From: Arthrobacter sp.
GTDB taxonomy: Bacteria; Actinomycetota; Actinomycetes; Actinomycetales; Micrococcaceae
Assembly: GCA_026393275.1 (NCBI GenBank)
Contig: JAPLAM010000095.1
Location: 124,001-188,000 of the forward strand
Reading direction: 5' to 3'
Length of the DNA stretch: 64,000 nt
In this document: one piece after another, positions 55,072 through 64,000 of the stretch
How positions within the stretch are numbered: position 1 is the first letter of the stretch
How the letters are laid out: every line of letters begins with the position of its first letter
Notes under the pieces: model-generated
Seen by the model: the letters and a program-made list of their open reading frames with translations, nothing else
What the model was told of the DNA's origin: nothing
The model's database searches: none
Program-made: the position numbers and the translations under genes

Positions 55072-55652
55072 TCACAGCTGGACTGCTGCGCCGATGATCA
55101 CCGAGAGAATCGCGACGGCTCCGACGACGATTGTCGGCAGGTTCCATGTGGAGACGACATCGCCAGCCGTGGAAGTTGATCCGGTGAAGCGGGCGTCATG
55201 CCAGGCGGCGACGATGGCATCGCGGCCGGTCTTCGTCGCTGGCTGGCCGATGCGTTCGTTGCTTGGAAGGACGCTAAACGGATGGCTCTTCAGCTCGCTG
55301 ACATGCTGGAAACCCGAACCGAACGCCGTCGGCGGGTTTGGGGCTCCCCAGCTCACATACTTCTTCCCGGCCGCCCAGATAGCCGTGGTGAAGCGGACCT
55401 CGATGTCTTCAACCCTCCCGAACGGTATCCAGTGGTCGCGCAGGCCGTTGATCACCTCAAACCCGGCGCCGTCAACGCGCAGACAGGGGCGCCACTGGGA
55501 CAGGTAGAGGAACCAGCAGACAAGGAAGAGCCAGGGGCCGCGTGTACAGCGGTCTTGGTGTCATTGGCGGCCACCAACCAGCCCAGCGTCCCCGCCGCGA
55601 GAAGCCATCCGCCTATGGCCACCGGACGGGCGGAGGCCGACCGATGCGTCAC
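55072..55652 (-). pseudogene. Membrane PH-domain-like protein gene with a frameshift
   Basis: From the GTG at 55652 the frame reads ARPVAIGGWLLAAGTLGWLV and AANDTKTAVHA. The code then shifts and continues as GPWLFLVCWFLYLSQWRPCL, RVDGAGFEVINGLRDHWIPF and GRVEDIEVRFTTAIWAAGKK, ending with a membrane segment (LPTIVVGAVAILSVIIGAAV). Together this gives two N-terminal membrane helices, a bacterial PH-like domain and one C-terminal helix. One missing base in the GCGGCCCC run near 55533-55541 explains the break. The function is unknown. Confidence 0.7.
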
Positions 55653-55871
55653 GGCAGGCCGCGCCGTCGCCGAATGACCGGAGCCGCTGCGCAACTGTCC
55701 CCTGGGAGGGCCCTCGTTTGATGTCTGCAATGTTCCCCCAAATGCTCCGGGGCGATCGCCCGGTGAGAAAAACCTATCCCAAGACGGGCCCATCCTCGGG
55801 TTGCCCTGTCCTGTGGGGTCAGCGGAAGGTCAAGTGCGAGACGCTCATGCAGCTGGCTCTACCTCCGGGAT

Positions 55872-55918
55872 AAAGCAGTGTGGCCACTCACCCGAGGGGG
55901 GAGTGGCCACACCGCTTT
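55872..55918 (-). terminator. Stem-loop at the end of a small membrane protein gene
   Basis: The arms match at 17 of 18 positions (55872-55889 with 55901-55918), AAAGC-GTGTGGCCACTC type, with an A-C mismatch. The stem overlaps the stop codon of the minus-strand gene and gives a T-rich end on that strand. Confidence 0.75.
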
Positions 55919-56114
55919 AGGGCTTCGCGGGCCAGGTCAGGCCCGGCTGGTAGCCGAAGCCGGCCGCAAGGAAGATGATCCAGCTCAGCATCCCGACCCC
56001 CAGGGCAACCCCGGCCGGCACGGCGATGCCGTACTTGGCATGCCGCTTGTCGTTGGCCCAGACCACGAACCCCACGGCCACGGCCACCAGGGCCACCACA
56101 ATCAGGGACAGCAT
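55917..56114 (-). CDS. Small two-segment membrane protein
   Basis: This 65-residue protein begins MLSLIVVALVAVAVGFVVWA, followed by a short charged loop (NDKRHAKYG) and a second membrane segment (VALGVGMLSWIIFLAAGF), ending QPGLTWPAKP. The pattern is common in Arthrobacter-type genomes but has no known function. A terminator follows at once. Confidence 0.75.
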   Translation of the reverse strand: MLSLIVVALVAVAVGFVVWANDKRHAKYGIAVPAGVALGVGMLSWIIFLAAGFGYQPGLTWPAKP

Positions 56115-56173
56115 TCAGACTCCTTCGTGAACTGCGGGGTAAACAGCAGGGGGATGATCGCGGCGGTCGGTGC

Positions 56174-56398
56174 CTAGAGGGCGCCGAACCCGACGCGGCG
56201 GACCTCTTGGGCACCGATTTCCACATAGCCCAGAACGCCGGCCGGGACGATGATCTGGCGGCCCTTCTCATCGGTCAGGCGGAGCTCAGTGCCCTTCGCC
56301 AGGGCCTCGCCCACCAGCTTCGCCACGGCGTCGGCGTCCTGATCCGATTCCAGGGCAATTTCGCGGCCGATGTTCTGAATGCCGATCTTTACTTCCAC
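56174..56398 (-). CDS. DUF3107 protein
   Basis: This 74-residue protein begins MEVKIGIQNIGREIALESDQ and ends EIGAQEVRRVGFGAL, matching the actinobacterial DUF3107 family (TB9.4/Rv3208A in Mycobacterium tuberculosis, from memory). The function is unknown. It lies downstream of the TetR gene on the same strand, as in mycobacteria. Confidence 0.9.
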   Translation of the reverse strand: MEVKIGIQNIGREIALESDQDADAVAKLVGEALAKGTELRLTDEKGRQIIVPAGVLGYVEIGAQEVRRVGFGAL

Positions 56399-56450
56399 AG
56401 CAAGGCCTCCAAGCCAATCAAAGTGTTCACACGTGTCCTCTATTTGTACT

Positions 56451-57119
56451 CTAGGACTCTTTGGGGAAGCGCGAGATTCCGCGCCAAGCTAAACGGTAGA
56501 TCAGGTCGCTGGCCACATCGAGGTCCAGGTTGCCGTCAGTTTCCAGCCAGTACCGCGCGCTGACCTGCGCCATTCCGGACAGTCCGCGGCCCAGGAGCTG
56601 GGCCTCCAGGAGCGGCAGGTTGGTGTCCTCGGCGATGACCCGGGCGATCGCGTCCGAGAAGGTCTTGTTAAAGGTTTCCAGCCGCGCGCTCACCTCGGGG
56701 TCGTTGACCAGGCCCGATTCGAAGACCAGCCGGTGGGCCTGGTCGTCGCTCGCGATGAAGTGGAAGTAGGCGCGCATGACAGCCTGGACGCGCTCGTCAT
56801 TGTCCGTCGTCGAGTTCATGGCGCCCAGCAACAGCTCGGTCAGGGCGGACAGATGACCGTCCAGCAGGGCAAGGTACAGCTCCCGCTTGGACGGGAAGTG
56901 CTGGTACAGCACCGGTTTGCTCACGTGCGCGGTCTCCGCGATTTCGTCCATGGCGGCGCCGTGGTACCCGTTGGCCACGAAGACCTCCTGGGCGGCGGCA
57001 AGCAACTGGGCGCGCCGTTCGTCGCGCGGCAGCCGTGCCGAGCGCGCCGCCCCACTCCGTGCGTGTACAACCGACGTTTTCCCGGTATCGCCCCGCTCTA
57101 CCGGTGACTGATGAACCAT
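56451..57119 (-). CDS. TetR-family transcriptional regulator
   Basis: This 222-residue regulator has its HTH at about residues 32-78 (ERRAQLLAAAQEVFVANGYH and HVSKPVLYQHFPSKRELYLA). The first 30 residues are an unstructured extension. The C-terminal domain (HRLVFESGLVNDPEVSARLE) is of the type found in the actinobacterial regulator paired with DUF3107 (Rv3208-like). The ATG at 57119 begins MVHQSPVERG; the frame runs on into moeZ antisense and should not be extended. Confidence 0.9.
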   Translation of the reverse strand: MVHQSPVERGDTGKTSVVHARSGAARSARLPRDERRAQLLAAAQEVFVANGYHGAAMDEIAETAHVSKPVLYQHFPSKRELYLALLDGHLSALTELLLGAMNSTTDNDERVQAVMRAYFHFIASDDQAHRLVFESGLVNDPEVSARLETFNKTFSDAIARVIAEDTNLPLLEAQLLGRGLSGMAQVSARYWLETDGNLDLDVASDLIYRLAWRGISRFPKES

Positions 57120-57203
57120 TGTCGGCCTTCTTTCCCTCGCTGTTGGCTCTACTTTACGCGCGGGTAATATGACCTGGCGGTATCTTCGGGCATACATTGA
57201 ACT

Positions 57204-58415
57204 ATGGCTTCGACGTTGACCGCAAACGGCACCCCCGCAACCCCGGCCCCGGTCCCCGGACCGCTGGTCGAACCGGCAGAAGACCTGACGCCGGACGAGG
57301 TGGAACGCTACTCCCGGCACCTGATCATTCCCGAGATCGGATCGCTCGGGCAGCGCCGCCTGAAGAACGCCCGAGTCCTGGTAATCGGCGCCGGCGGCCT
57401 CGGCTCGCCCGCCCTGCTGTACCTGGCCGCCGCCGGGGTGGGAACCCTGGGAATCATCGACGACGACGACGTGGACCTGAGCAACCTGCAGCGCCAGGTG
57501 ATCCACGGCGTGGCCGACGTCGGCCGGCCCAAGGCCGAGTCCGCCCGCGATGCCATCGCCGCGCTGAACCCCCTGGTCGACGTCCGGCTGCACAACGTCC
57601 GGCTCGATGCCTCCAACGCCCTCGAGCTCTTCGCCGGCTACGACCTGATCCTCGACGGCGCGGACAACTTCGCCACCCGGTACCTGGTCAACGACGCCGC
57701 CGCAATTCTCGGAAAACCCTATGTGTGGGGCTCGATCTTCCGCTTCGACGGCCAGGTCAGCGTCTTCTGGGAGCAACACGGGCCGACCTACCGCGACCTG
57801 TACCCGGAGGCGCCCCCCGCCGGATCCGTGCCCTCCTGCGGGGAAGGCGGCGTGTTCGGCATGCTGTGCGCAGCCGTCGGCTCCCTCATGGTGACCGAGG
57901 CGGTCAAGCTGATCACCGGCGTCGGGCGTTCGCTGCTGGGGCGGGTGGCACTGTTCGACGCCCTCGGCGGGAGCTGGCGCGAAATCAGGGTCTCCCGGGA
58001 CCCGGAGGCGCCCCGCATCACCGAACTCACCGACTACGAAGCCTTCTGCGGGATTGCCCCGGCCGCCGACGCCGGGACCGAGCACACCGTGACCGCGACT
58101 CAGCTCGCCACCATGTTGGCCTCCCGGAAGGCGGGGCTGAAGGATTTCGAGCTCGTGGACGTCCGTGAGAGCGGGGAATTCGCGATCGTCAGCATCGAAG
58201 GTGCCAGGCTCATCCCGCAGGGCCGGATCCTGGCAGGCGACGCCTGGGACGAACTGCCGCGGGACAAGGACATCGTGTTCCACTGCAAGGGCGGGACCCG
58301 CTCTGCGGCGGTGTTGGCCGCCGCGCGTTCGGCCGGCTACGACCGGGTCAGTCACTTAGAAGGCGGGATCCTTGCCTGGGTGCGCGAGGTCGAACCGGGC
58401 AAGCCGGTCTACTGA
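57204..58415 (+). CDS. moeZ: Adenylyltransferase/sulfurtransferase MoeZ (ThiF-rhodanese fusion)
   Basis: This 403-residue protein has an N-terminal E1-like ThiF/MoeB domain, with the nucleotide motif GAGGLG at 62-67 and NLQRQVIHG at about 94-102, and a C-terminal rhodanese domain with the active cysteine C361 in FHCKGGTRS. It adenylates ubiquitin-like carriers and transfers sulfur to them (MoaD, CysO or ThiS types). It can supply ThiS here, because no separate ThiF is in the thi operon. It is divergent from the TetR gene. Confidence 0.92.
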   Translation: MASTLTANGTPATPAPVPGPLVEPAEDLTPDEVERYSRHLIIPEIGSLGQRRLKNARVLVIGAGGLGSPALLYLAAAGVGTLGIIDDDDVDLSNLQRQVIHGVADVGRPKAESARDAIAALNPLVDVRLHNVRLDASNALELFAGYDLILDGADNFATRYLVNDAAAILGKPYVWGSIFRFDGQVSVFWEQHGPTYRDLYPEAPPAGSVPSCGEGGVFGMLCAAVGSLMVTEAVKLITGVGRSLLGRVALFDALGGSWREIRVSRDPEAPRITELTDYEAFCGIAPAADAGTEHTVTATQLATMLASRKAGLKDFELVDVRESGEFAIVSIEGARLIPQGRILAGDAWDELPRDKDIVFHCKGGTRSAAVLAAARSAGYDRVSHLEGGILAWVREVEPGKPVY

Positions 58416-58501
58416 CCCTGGCCTGAAGACGTCGGACTGAAAACGCTGTACTGAAGTAGCTGTGCACCGGCCCGCCGGGCCCCGACCGGAAAGGTACCCC
58501 A

Positions 58502-59503
58502 ATGAGCCAAGACACCGCACTGACCCCGCAGCACAAGATCGATTCAGGTTTCGGACCGCGCTCGACGGCGGCAGACGTGATAGCCGGGCTGGACCTCAAC
58601 GGGAAGACCGCCGTCGTCACCGGCGGCTACTCCGGGCTGGGCCTGGAGACGGTGCGGGCCCTTGCCTCCGCCGGGGCCCGGGTGATGGTGCCGGCGCGGC
58701 GCCCCGAACATGCCCGGGAGGTCCTGGACCAGGCCGGTCTGGACGGCGTCAGCGTCGCCCGGCTGGACCTCGCCGATCTGGCCGACGTCAAAGAATTCGC
58801 GGCCGGTTTCCTGGCCTCCGATTTCCTTGGCGAAGGTGCCAGCCTGGACATCCTGATCAACAACGCCGCCATCATGGCGAGCCCGGAGCGGCGCGTGGGG
58901 CCGGGCTGGGAGTCGCAGTTCGCCACCAACCACCTGGGCCACTTTGCGCTGACCAACCTGCTGTGGCCCGCACTGTCCGCGGGGAACGGCGCCCGGGTGG
59001 TGGCCCTTTCCTCCACCGGCCACAAGATTTCGCCCATCCGCTTTGACGACATCGGTTTCGAGGGCGGCTACGACAAATGGAAGGCCTACGGGCAGGCTAA
59101 AACGGCGAACGCGCTGTTCGCCGTGCAGCTGGACGCGCTCGGGAAGGGCTCCGGCGTGCGGGCCTTCGCGGTCCACCCGGGCGGCATCATGACCGAACTG
59201 CAGCGCCACCTGCCCCGGGAAGAAATGATCGCCTCGGGTTGGATGGACGCCGACGGCAAGCTGGACGAGCGGTTCAAGACACCCGCCCAGGGTGCCGCCA
59301 CCTCGGTCTGGGCTGCCACCTCCCCGCTGCTTGCCGGCAAGGGCGGGGTCTACTGCGAGGACTGCGACATTGCCGAGCCGACGGAACAAGGAAGCCCGGA
59401 AGCGCGGGTCAGGGGAGTGGATAGCCACGCCGTGGACCGGGCGGACGCGGAGCGCCTGTGGCAGCTGTCCGCGGAACTGACGGGCATCAACGCCTTCGCC
59501 TAA
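58502..59503 (+). CDS. Short-chain dehydrogenase/reductase
   Basis: This 333-residue SDR has the cofactor motif VVTGGYSGLGLETVRALASA (about 38-57), NNAA (about 119-122) and the YxxxK pair in YGQAKTANALF (about 199-209). It resembles the retinol-dehydrogenase/WWOX-like branch. ARRP after the second strand suggests NADPH preference. The substrate is unknown. It begins 86 bases after moeZ and is convergent with hemA. Confidence 0.87.
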   Translation: MSQDTALTPQHKIDSGFGPRSTAADVIAGLDLNGKTAVVTGGYSGLGLETVRALASAGARVMVPARRPEHAREVLDQAGLDGVSVARLDLADLADVKEFAAGFLASDFLGEGASLDILINNAAIMASPERRVGPGWESQFATNHLGHFALTNLLWPALSAGNGARVVALSSTGHKISPIRFDDIGFEGGYDKWKAYGQAKTANALFAVQLDALGKGSGVRAFAVHPGGIMTELQRHLPREEMIASGWMDADGKLDERFKTPAQGAATSVWAATSPLLAGKGGVYCEDCDIAEPTEQGSPEARVRGVDSHAVDRADAERLWQLSAELTGINAFA

Positions 59504-59539
59504 CGCGGGAAGGACGCCGGGACAGCAGACGCGGGTGGG

Positions 59540-60889
59540 TTAGGCCGTTTCCCGGTTGCCTTCGGCGGCGGGGAGCGTGCCGTGTTCGACCGGGCACTCG
59601 GCTGCCGCGCCGGAGGCGGCAGGGCGGGCCGCGGGCTGTTCCACCGTGATGCCGTAGACGGCTTCAAGGCCTGCCACGTAGTCGTCCTGCTGGCCGTTCG
59701 CGGCGAGTTCGCGGGCGCGGACGGTGGGCACGTGCAGCAGCTGCTTGACCATCCGGCGCAGGGCGAACTCGACTTCCTCGGCCGCCGCGGTGCAACCGTG
59801 GCGGGCGCGCACCTTTTCCATTTCGGCCTCCAGGACGTCCATGGTGTGGCGGCGCAGGGCGACGATCGCCGAGTCGACCGAGCGGGCCTCGCGTTCCTGC
59901 TCGAAAGCGGTCGCGGCGCCGGCGACGATGCCGCTGGCGTGGACCAGGGACTCCGCCTGTTCCTGCGGGGCCGCCAACCGGACGGATTCCAGCGTGAGCA
60001 GCTCGACGCCGTCCAGCTCGGCGACGGCGGGATCAAAATCGTGCGAGAGGGCCAGGTCGATCGCGATCAGCGGCTGGGGCGACGCCGAGCGGATCCGGGC
60101 CAGTTCGGGGGCTTCGACGCGGCTGTCGGAGCCGCTGCAGCCGATCATCACGTCGGCGGCGGCGACGGCGGCCGGCAGGGAGGCGCTGTCCAGGGCGGTG
60201 CCGCCGCGGCTGGCGACAAAGCCGGCGGCGCGGCCGGAAGAGGAGAACACGGAGATATCGGTGCAGCCGCGTTCGCGCAGCAGCGACATGGTGGCGCCGG
60301 CGTAGGCGCCGGTGCCGAAGACAACGAGCTTCTTGCTGGACCAGTCGGCGTTCTCGGAGAGGTCGGTGGCGAGATCCAGGGCGACCGAAACGATCGAGAG
60401 CCCCTGCGAGCCGAGCGCCGTCTGCGAGCCGACGTCCTTTGCGGTCTTGGAAGCCGCCTGGAAGAGCCGCACGAGGCCGGAGCTGGCAGTGCCTTCGTGC
60501 TGGGCGCTGATCAGTGCCCGCCGGACCTGGCCGGCGATTTCGCGTTCGCCGACGACGGCGGAGTCCAGGCCCGAGCTGACGGCAAATAGGTGGCGGCTGA
60601 CCTCCGGGCCGGTGCGCGTATTGAAGGCGCGGGAGACGAGCTGTTGGTTAAGGCCGCTGGTGTCGCTGATCTGGGCGACCAGCGCGGCGCGGGCGGCCTC
60701 GACGTCGTCCGGGTGCGGGGCTTCGCCATAGATTTCGAAGCGGTTGCACGTGGCCAGCACAACGGCACCCGCCACTGCCGGCGATCCGGCGAGGGCGGAT
60801 GTGGCGAGCCCGGAAGCGCCGGTGCTCAGTTGAGCAACGGTCTCGAGGTCGATGTCGGCGTGTGTAGCCACCAATGAGAAAAGAACCAC
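59540..60889 (-). CDS. hemA: Glutamyl-tRNA reductase
   Basis: This 449-residue protein catalyses the first committed step of heme synthesis by the C5 route, glutamyl-tRNA to glutamate-1-semialdehyde. The catalytic cysteine is in [13 protein letters not shown] (about 46-58), and [20 protein letters not shown] (about 108-127) and [13 protein letters not shown] (NADPH site, about 190) follow. The C-terminal helical domain ends in a low-complexity tail. The GTG at 60889 ([16 protein letters not shown]) is the usual start. It is divergent from hemE across about 160 bases. Confidence 0.92.
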   Translation of the reverse strand: MVLFSLVATHADIDLETVAQLSTGASGLATSALAGSPAVAGAVVLATCNRFEIYGEAPHPDDVEAARAALVAQISDTSGLNQQLVSRAFNTRTGPEVSRHLFAVSSGLDSAVVGEREIAGQVRRALISAQHEGTASSGLVRLFQAASKTAKDVGSQTALGSQGLSIVSVALDLATDLSENADWSSKKLVVFGTGAYAGATMSLLRERGCTDISVFSSSGRAAGFVASRGGTALDSASLPAAVAAADVMIGCSGSDSRVEAPELARIRSASPQPLIAIDLALSHDFDPAVAELDGVELLTLESVRLAAPQEQAESLVHASGIVAGAATAFEQEREARSVDSAIVALRRHTMDVLEAEMEKVRARHGCTAAAEEVEFALRRMVKQLLHVPTVRARELAANGQQDDYVAGLEAVYGITVEQPAARPAASGAAAECPVEHGTLPAAEGNRETA

Positions 60890-61047
60890 AGCACGACCAT
60901 CATAGCTTTTTCGTACCGCGGTAGAACAACTGCCGGGCGTGGGGCTGCCCACCCCGGGCTGTGATTGCCGTCACCCCGGCTTCCCCCGTGGCCCAGCTGA
61001 CAGGCTGTCGTTATCTTTTGGGGCCGATTTTCGGCACAATCGATGGC

Positions 61048-62163
61048 ATGACTCCTAGCGCGGCGGCAAACGGCACGGCAACCAACGGCACGGCAACGGG
61101 CGGCCTCGACGCCGGCCACCCCCTGATGGACGGCCGGACCGCCGACTCGCCCCTCATCACCGCCTACCGCGGCGGCAAGCCCTCCCGCCGGCCCGTCTGG
61201 TTCATGCGCCAGGCCGGCCGCTCCTTGCCGGAATACCTCAAGGTGCGCGAGGGCGTGGCCATGTTGGACTCCTGCCTGCGCCCCGAGCTCGCCTCCGAGA
61301 TCACGCTCCAGCCCGTGCGCCGGCACGACGTCGACGCGGCCATCTTCTTCTCGGACATCGTCATCCCGCTCAAGCTCGCCGGCGTGGCCGTGGACATCGT
61401 TCCCGGCGTGGGACCCGTGCTGGAGAAACCCGTGCGCACCGCAGCGGACGTTGCCGCCCTGCCGCAACTGACGTGGGAAGCCCTGGAACCGATCCGCGAA
61501 GCCGTCCGGCTCACCGTGGCCGAACTCGGCTCCACCCCGCTGATCGGCTTTGCCGGCGCGCCGTTCACCCTGGCCGCGTACATGGTGGAGGGCAAGCCGT
61601 CCCGGGACCACCTCGGCCCCCGCACCATGATGCACGCGGATCCGGAGACCTGGGCCGCCCTGGCGAACTGGGCGGCGGACGCCTCCGGGATGTTCCTCCG
61701 CGCGCAGCTGGAAGCCGGCGCCTCGGCGGCTCAGCTCTTTGACTCCTGGGCCGGCTCCCTGAGCCTGGCCGATTACACCCGTTTCGTGGCCCCGGCGTCC
61801 ACCCGCGCACTGGACCACGTCCGGCACCTCGGAGCACCCCTGATCCACTTCGGCACCGGAACCTCGGAACTGCTGGTTGCGATGCGCGACGTCGGCGTCG
61901 ACGTCGTGGGGGTGGACTACCGGCTGCCGCTGGACGAGGCCAACCGCCGGCTCGGCGGCACGGTGCCGCTGCAGGGCAACATCGACCCGGCGCTGCTCTC
62001 CGCGCCCTGGGAGATCCTCGAGGCCCACGTACGGGACGTCATTGCCGCCGGTGCCTCCGCCCCGGGCCACGTCCTGAACCTGGGCCACGGAGTACCGCCG
62101 GAGACCGACGCGGCGGTGCTGACCCGCGTTGTCGAACTGATCCACTCGATCGCCCCGGAGTAA
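61048..62163 (+). CDS. hemE: Uroporphyrinogen decarboxylase
   Basis: This 371-residue protein converts uroporphyrinogen III to coproporphyrinogen III. RPVWFMRQAGRSLPEY (about 47-62) is the family signature with catalytic arginine residues. ILFFSDIVIP-like AAIFFSDIVIPLKL, LIGFAGAPFTLAAYMVEG, FDSWAGSLS and the end GLNHG-equivalent LNLGHGVPPETD follow. The ATG at 61048 is chosen; the first 20 residues are Thr/Gly/Ala-rich. It is 4 bases from hemY. Confidence 0.95.
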   Translation: MTPSAAANGTATNGTATGGLDAGHPLMDGRTADSPLITAYRGGKPSRRPVWFMRQAGRSLPEYLKVREGVAMLDSCLRPELASEITLQPVRRHDVDAAIFFSDIVIPLKLAGVAVDIVPGVGPVLEKPVRTAADVAALPQLTWEALEPIREAVRLTVAELGSTPLIGFAGAPFTLAAYMVEGKPSRDHLGPRTMMHADPETWAALANWAADASGMFLRAQLEAGASAAQLFDSWAGSLSLADYTRFVAPASTRALDHVRHLGAPLIHFGTGTSELLVAMRDVGVDVVGVDYRLPLDEANRRLGGTVPLQGNIDPALLSAPWEILEAHVRDVIAAGASAPGHVLNLGHGVPPETDAAVLTRVVELIHSIAPE

Positions 62164-62167
62164 CGCC

Positions 62168-63691
62168 GTGGCAACCGACGCCGACGCCGTCCAACCTACG
62201 GCACCGGCACCGGCCCTACCGCCCACCGCCGTGGTGGTGGGCGGCGGCATTTCCGGCCTGCTCGCCGCCCGGGAGCTCGCCCGGGCCGGCGTCCGGACCA
62301 CGGTGCTGGAAGCCGCCGGGGAATGGGGCGGCTGCGTGGGCAGCCATGTCGTGGCCGGATTGACCCTGGACAGCGGCGCCGAATCCTTCGCCACCCGCAC
62401 CACCGCCGTGGCCGGGCTCGCCGAGGACCTGGGCCTCGGCGCGCAAATCGTTCCGCCGAACCCCGGCGGCGCCTGGGTCCAGCTGCCCGAGGGGCCGCGG
62501 GAGCTGCCGAAGACCGGCGTGCTGGGCATCCCCGCCAGCCCCTGGGACCCCGAAGTCCGACGTTCCCTTGGACTGCTCGGATCTATCCGTGCATCCCTGG
62601 ACGCCCTGCTGCCCGCATCCGTGGGCACGGCCGCCGAAGCCACCAGCATTGCCGCCCTGGTCCGCGCCCGGATGGGTGCGCGAGTGCTGGACCGGCTCGT
62701 CTCGCCCGTGGTCGGCGGCGTACATTCGGCCGACCCGGCCCTGCTCGACGTGGACATGGTGGCACCCGGACTGCGCGCCGGAATCCGCACGCATGGCTCG
62801 CTCGCCGCTGCCGTGGCCGCGCAGCGCCGGGGCGCCCCCACGCCGGCCACTGCCCCGACGGCTGCTCCGCCGCCCGGCGCCCAACAGCCCGGCTCCCGGC
62901 GGCTCGGCCTGCAGAAGGCGGGTTCCGCCGTCGCCGGCCTCCGCGGCGGCATGCATACCCTTATCCTTGCGCTCCTCACGGACCTGCGCGGGCTGGACGT
63001 GACCCTGCTCGGCGGGACCCGTGCCGACGCCGTCCAGCGGATCCCAGGCGGCTGGCGGGTCACCGCGGGCCGCTCCGAGTTTGACGCCGAGCGGCTGGTG
63101 GTCGCCGTGGAGGGTCCTGCCGCCGTCACGCTGCTCGCCGGAGTGCTGCCGGCCCTGTCCGCCCTGCGCCCGGCGGCGGGCCCGGACGTGCGGCTCGTGA
63201 CCCTGGTGCTGGATCGCCCGGAGCTCGATTCCGCACCGCGTGGCACCGGCGTCCTCGTGGCCCCGCAAAGCCCAGGCATCCGTGCCAAGGCCTTGACCCA
63301 CGCCACCGCCAAATGGGCCTGGCTGGCCGAACGCACGCCGCCCGGCAGACATGTAGTGCGCCTCTCCTACGGACGCGGTGACGTCGTCCAGGCCGGCCGG
63401 ACACCCCCGGAGCCCGGCACCGACGAGGAATTGTTCGACGCTGCGCTGGAGGATGCCGCCACGCTGCTGGCCGTCCCGCTGTCCCGCTCCGACGTCGTGG
63501 GCTGGGACGTGGTGCGCTGGTCCGGGGCGCTGCCCTTCGCCTCGCTCGGCCACAAGCGGCGCGTGGACGAGGTCCGGCGCCTCTGCGCGGCTGAGGGAAG
63601 CCTCGCCGTCGTTGGCGGCTGGCTCTCCGGAAACGGCCTCGCCGCGATTGTTGCCGACACCCCCGCGCAAGTGGCCGCCCTACTGCCCTGA
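62168..63691 (+). CDS. hemY: Coproporphyrinogen/protoporphyrinogen oxidase (HemY/CgoX)
   Basis: This 507-residue FAD enzyme of the coproporphyrin-dependent heme pathway used by Gram-positive bacteria has its FAD motif in VVVGGGISGLLAARELARAG (about 18-37) with LEAAGEWGGCVGSH. SGAESFATR follows, and the C-terminal FAD loop is VGGWLSGNGLAAIVADTPAQ. A roughly 45-residue A/P/T-rich insertion at about 220-250 is unusual. It starts with GTG directly after hemE. Confidence 0.92.
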   Translation: MATDADAVQPTAPAPALPPTAVVVGGGISGLLAARELARAGVRTTVLEAAGEWGGCVGSHVVAGLTLDSGAESFATRTTAVAGLAEDLGLGAQIVPPNPGGAWVQLPEGPRELPKTGVLGIPASPWDPEVRRSLGLLGSIRASLDALLPASVGTAAEATSIAALVRARMGARVLDRLVSPVVGGVHSADPALLDVDMVAPGLRAGIRTHGSLAAAVAAQRRGAPTPATAPTAAPPPGAQQPGSRRLGLQKAGSAVAGLRGGMHTLILALLTDLRGLDVTLLGGTRADAVQRIPGGWRVTAGRSEFDAERLVVAVEGPAAVTLLAGVLPALSALRPAAGPDVRLVTLVLDRPELDSAPRGTGVLVAPQSPGIRAKALTHATAKWAWLAERTPPGRHVVRLSYGRGDVVQAGRTPPEPGTDEELFDAALEDAATLLAVPLSRSDVVGWDVVRWSGALPFASLGHKRRVDEVRRLCAAEGSLAVVGGWLSGNGLAAIVADTPAQVAALLP

Positions 63692-63809
63692 CGTCCGCCG
63701 GGGCCGGCGGGGCACGGTTTTTTGGGTCCCGCAGCGGGCCCCGATACCCGGACAGCAGCCGTTTCGGCAAATTTTCCCCGACGGCTTTCCGCGGCTAGGC
63801 TCGATGACC

Positions 63810-64000
63810 ATGGTTACGCACAGGTCCGAAGTTTCAGAAACGCCGGCCGGTCACCATGGGGGACTCCGGCGCGGCGCGGCAGCGGCAGCGATAGGAGCGG
63901 TACTGGCACTCACGGCAGGGGTTCCTGCCGCTCACGCTGCGACGCCGACGCCCAGCCCGGACGCGCCGTCGGCCTCCATTTCGGTCGGCATCGACGGGGT
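63810..64000 (+). CDS. Secreted protein, 5' part only
   Basis: The first 63 residues are visible. A basic stretch (GGLRRG) is followed by an alanine-rich hydrophobic segment and a likely signal peptidase site after AAHA, then a T/P/S-rich mature start (ATPTPSPDAPSASISVGIDG). An ATG at 63804 is an alternative. The gene continues beyond the window, so no family can be assigned. Confidence 0.7.
   Translation, partial: MVTHRSEVSETPAGHHGGLRRGAAAAAIGAVLALTAGVPAAHAATPTPSPDAPSASISVGIDG

Noticed and set aside
57120..58355. Extension of the TetR gene into a 634-residue protein
   Set aside because: The added residues are antisense to moeZ and low in complexity. The ATG at 57119 gives a normal-length TetR protein.
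60826..63336. Very long minus-strand open frame opposite hemE and hemY
   Set aside because: The translation is Arg/Ser/Pro/Gly-rich with no domain. It is the high-GC antisense shadow of two clearly recognised genes.

Overview
The window is high-GC actinobacterial DNA, most likely from the Micrococcaceae (Arthrobacter/Pseudarthrobacter type). The evidence is GTG starts and GTGA/ATGA overlaps throughout, actinobacterial DapD, DapC, DUF3107, DUF3117 and TatB-SigE gene sets, and gene order that matches mycobacterial blocks as I remember them (Rv1177-Rv1178, Rv1201c-Rv1205, Rv1220c-Rv1232c, Rv3206c-Rv3211). No rRNA, tRNA or CRISPR array was found.

Region by region. 1-7.4 kb: the 3' end of typA, fdxA-dapC, citrate synthase and a TetR regulator. 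Wedged between typA and fdxA is a gene for an AbiEi-like winged-helix plus DUF559/Vsr-like nuclease, bracketed on both sides by clusters of a GGACATGTCC-type palindrome. 7.4-11.3 kb: an unknown gene, a lysozyme-like membrane protein behind dapD, and divergent dapE (lysine/diaminopimelate synthesis). 11.3-13.64 kb: an IS3-family (IS150-like) element carrying a lipoprotein passenger gene, inserted into the loop of the bidirectional terminator that separated dapE from gluD. 13.7-17.0 kb: a gluABCD-type glutamate ABC transporter. 17.1-30.9 kb: a conserved core block with a LOG protein, a DivIVA-domain protein, a mannosyltransferase-like membrane protein, DUF3117, an O-methyltransferase, sigE and its anti-sigma factor, tatB, Mrp, DUF1003, an MgtE-N/CBS protein, a YflT-type stress protein, aminopeptidase P, a PHP phosphoesterase and MarC. 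31.0-33.6 kb: an orphan DNA methyltransferase downstream of a DEAD-box RNA helicase.

33.7-43.3 kb is an accessory region: small unknown genes, two GNAT enzymes, a methyltransferase, a nucleotidyltransferase, a PD-(D/E)XK-like unknown, a stop-interrupted DUF6994-like gene, a short GyrA-tower-like protein and a serine resolvase. 43.4-45.6 kb returns to core genes (RNB ribonuclease, ferritin-like protein). 45.6-48.8 kb holds divergent thiE and a TPP-riboswitch-controlled thiO-thiS-thiG operon. 49-51.4 kb holds a DUF3311/sodium-solute symporter pair and a VOC protein. 51.4-55.8 kb is a second accessory and decaying stretch: a flavoprotein monooxygenase remnant, an APH-like kinase, and GNAT and PH-domain genes each broken by an apparent one-base deletion. 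56-64 kb is core again: DUF3107, TetR, moeZ, an SDR, divergent hemA and hemE-hemY, and the start of a secreted protein.

Functional links: the dap genes feed lysine and peptidoglycan; sigE with its anti-sigma factor and tatB is the envelope-stress block; thiO/S/G/E with a MoeZ-type activating enzyme form the thiamine thiazole branch; hemA/E/Y form the coproporphyrin-dependent heme route. The most unusual structures are the palindrome clusters around the nuclease gene and the passenger-carrying IS in a terminator loop.
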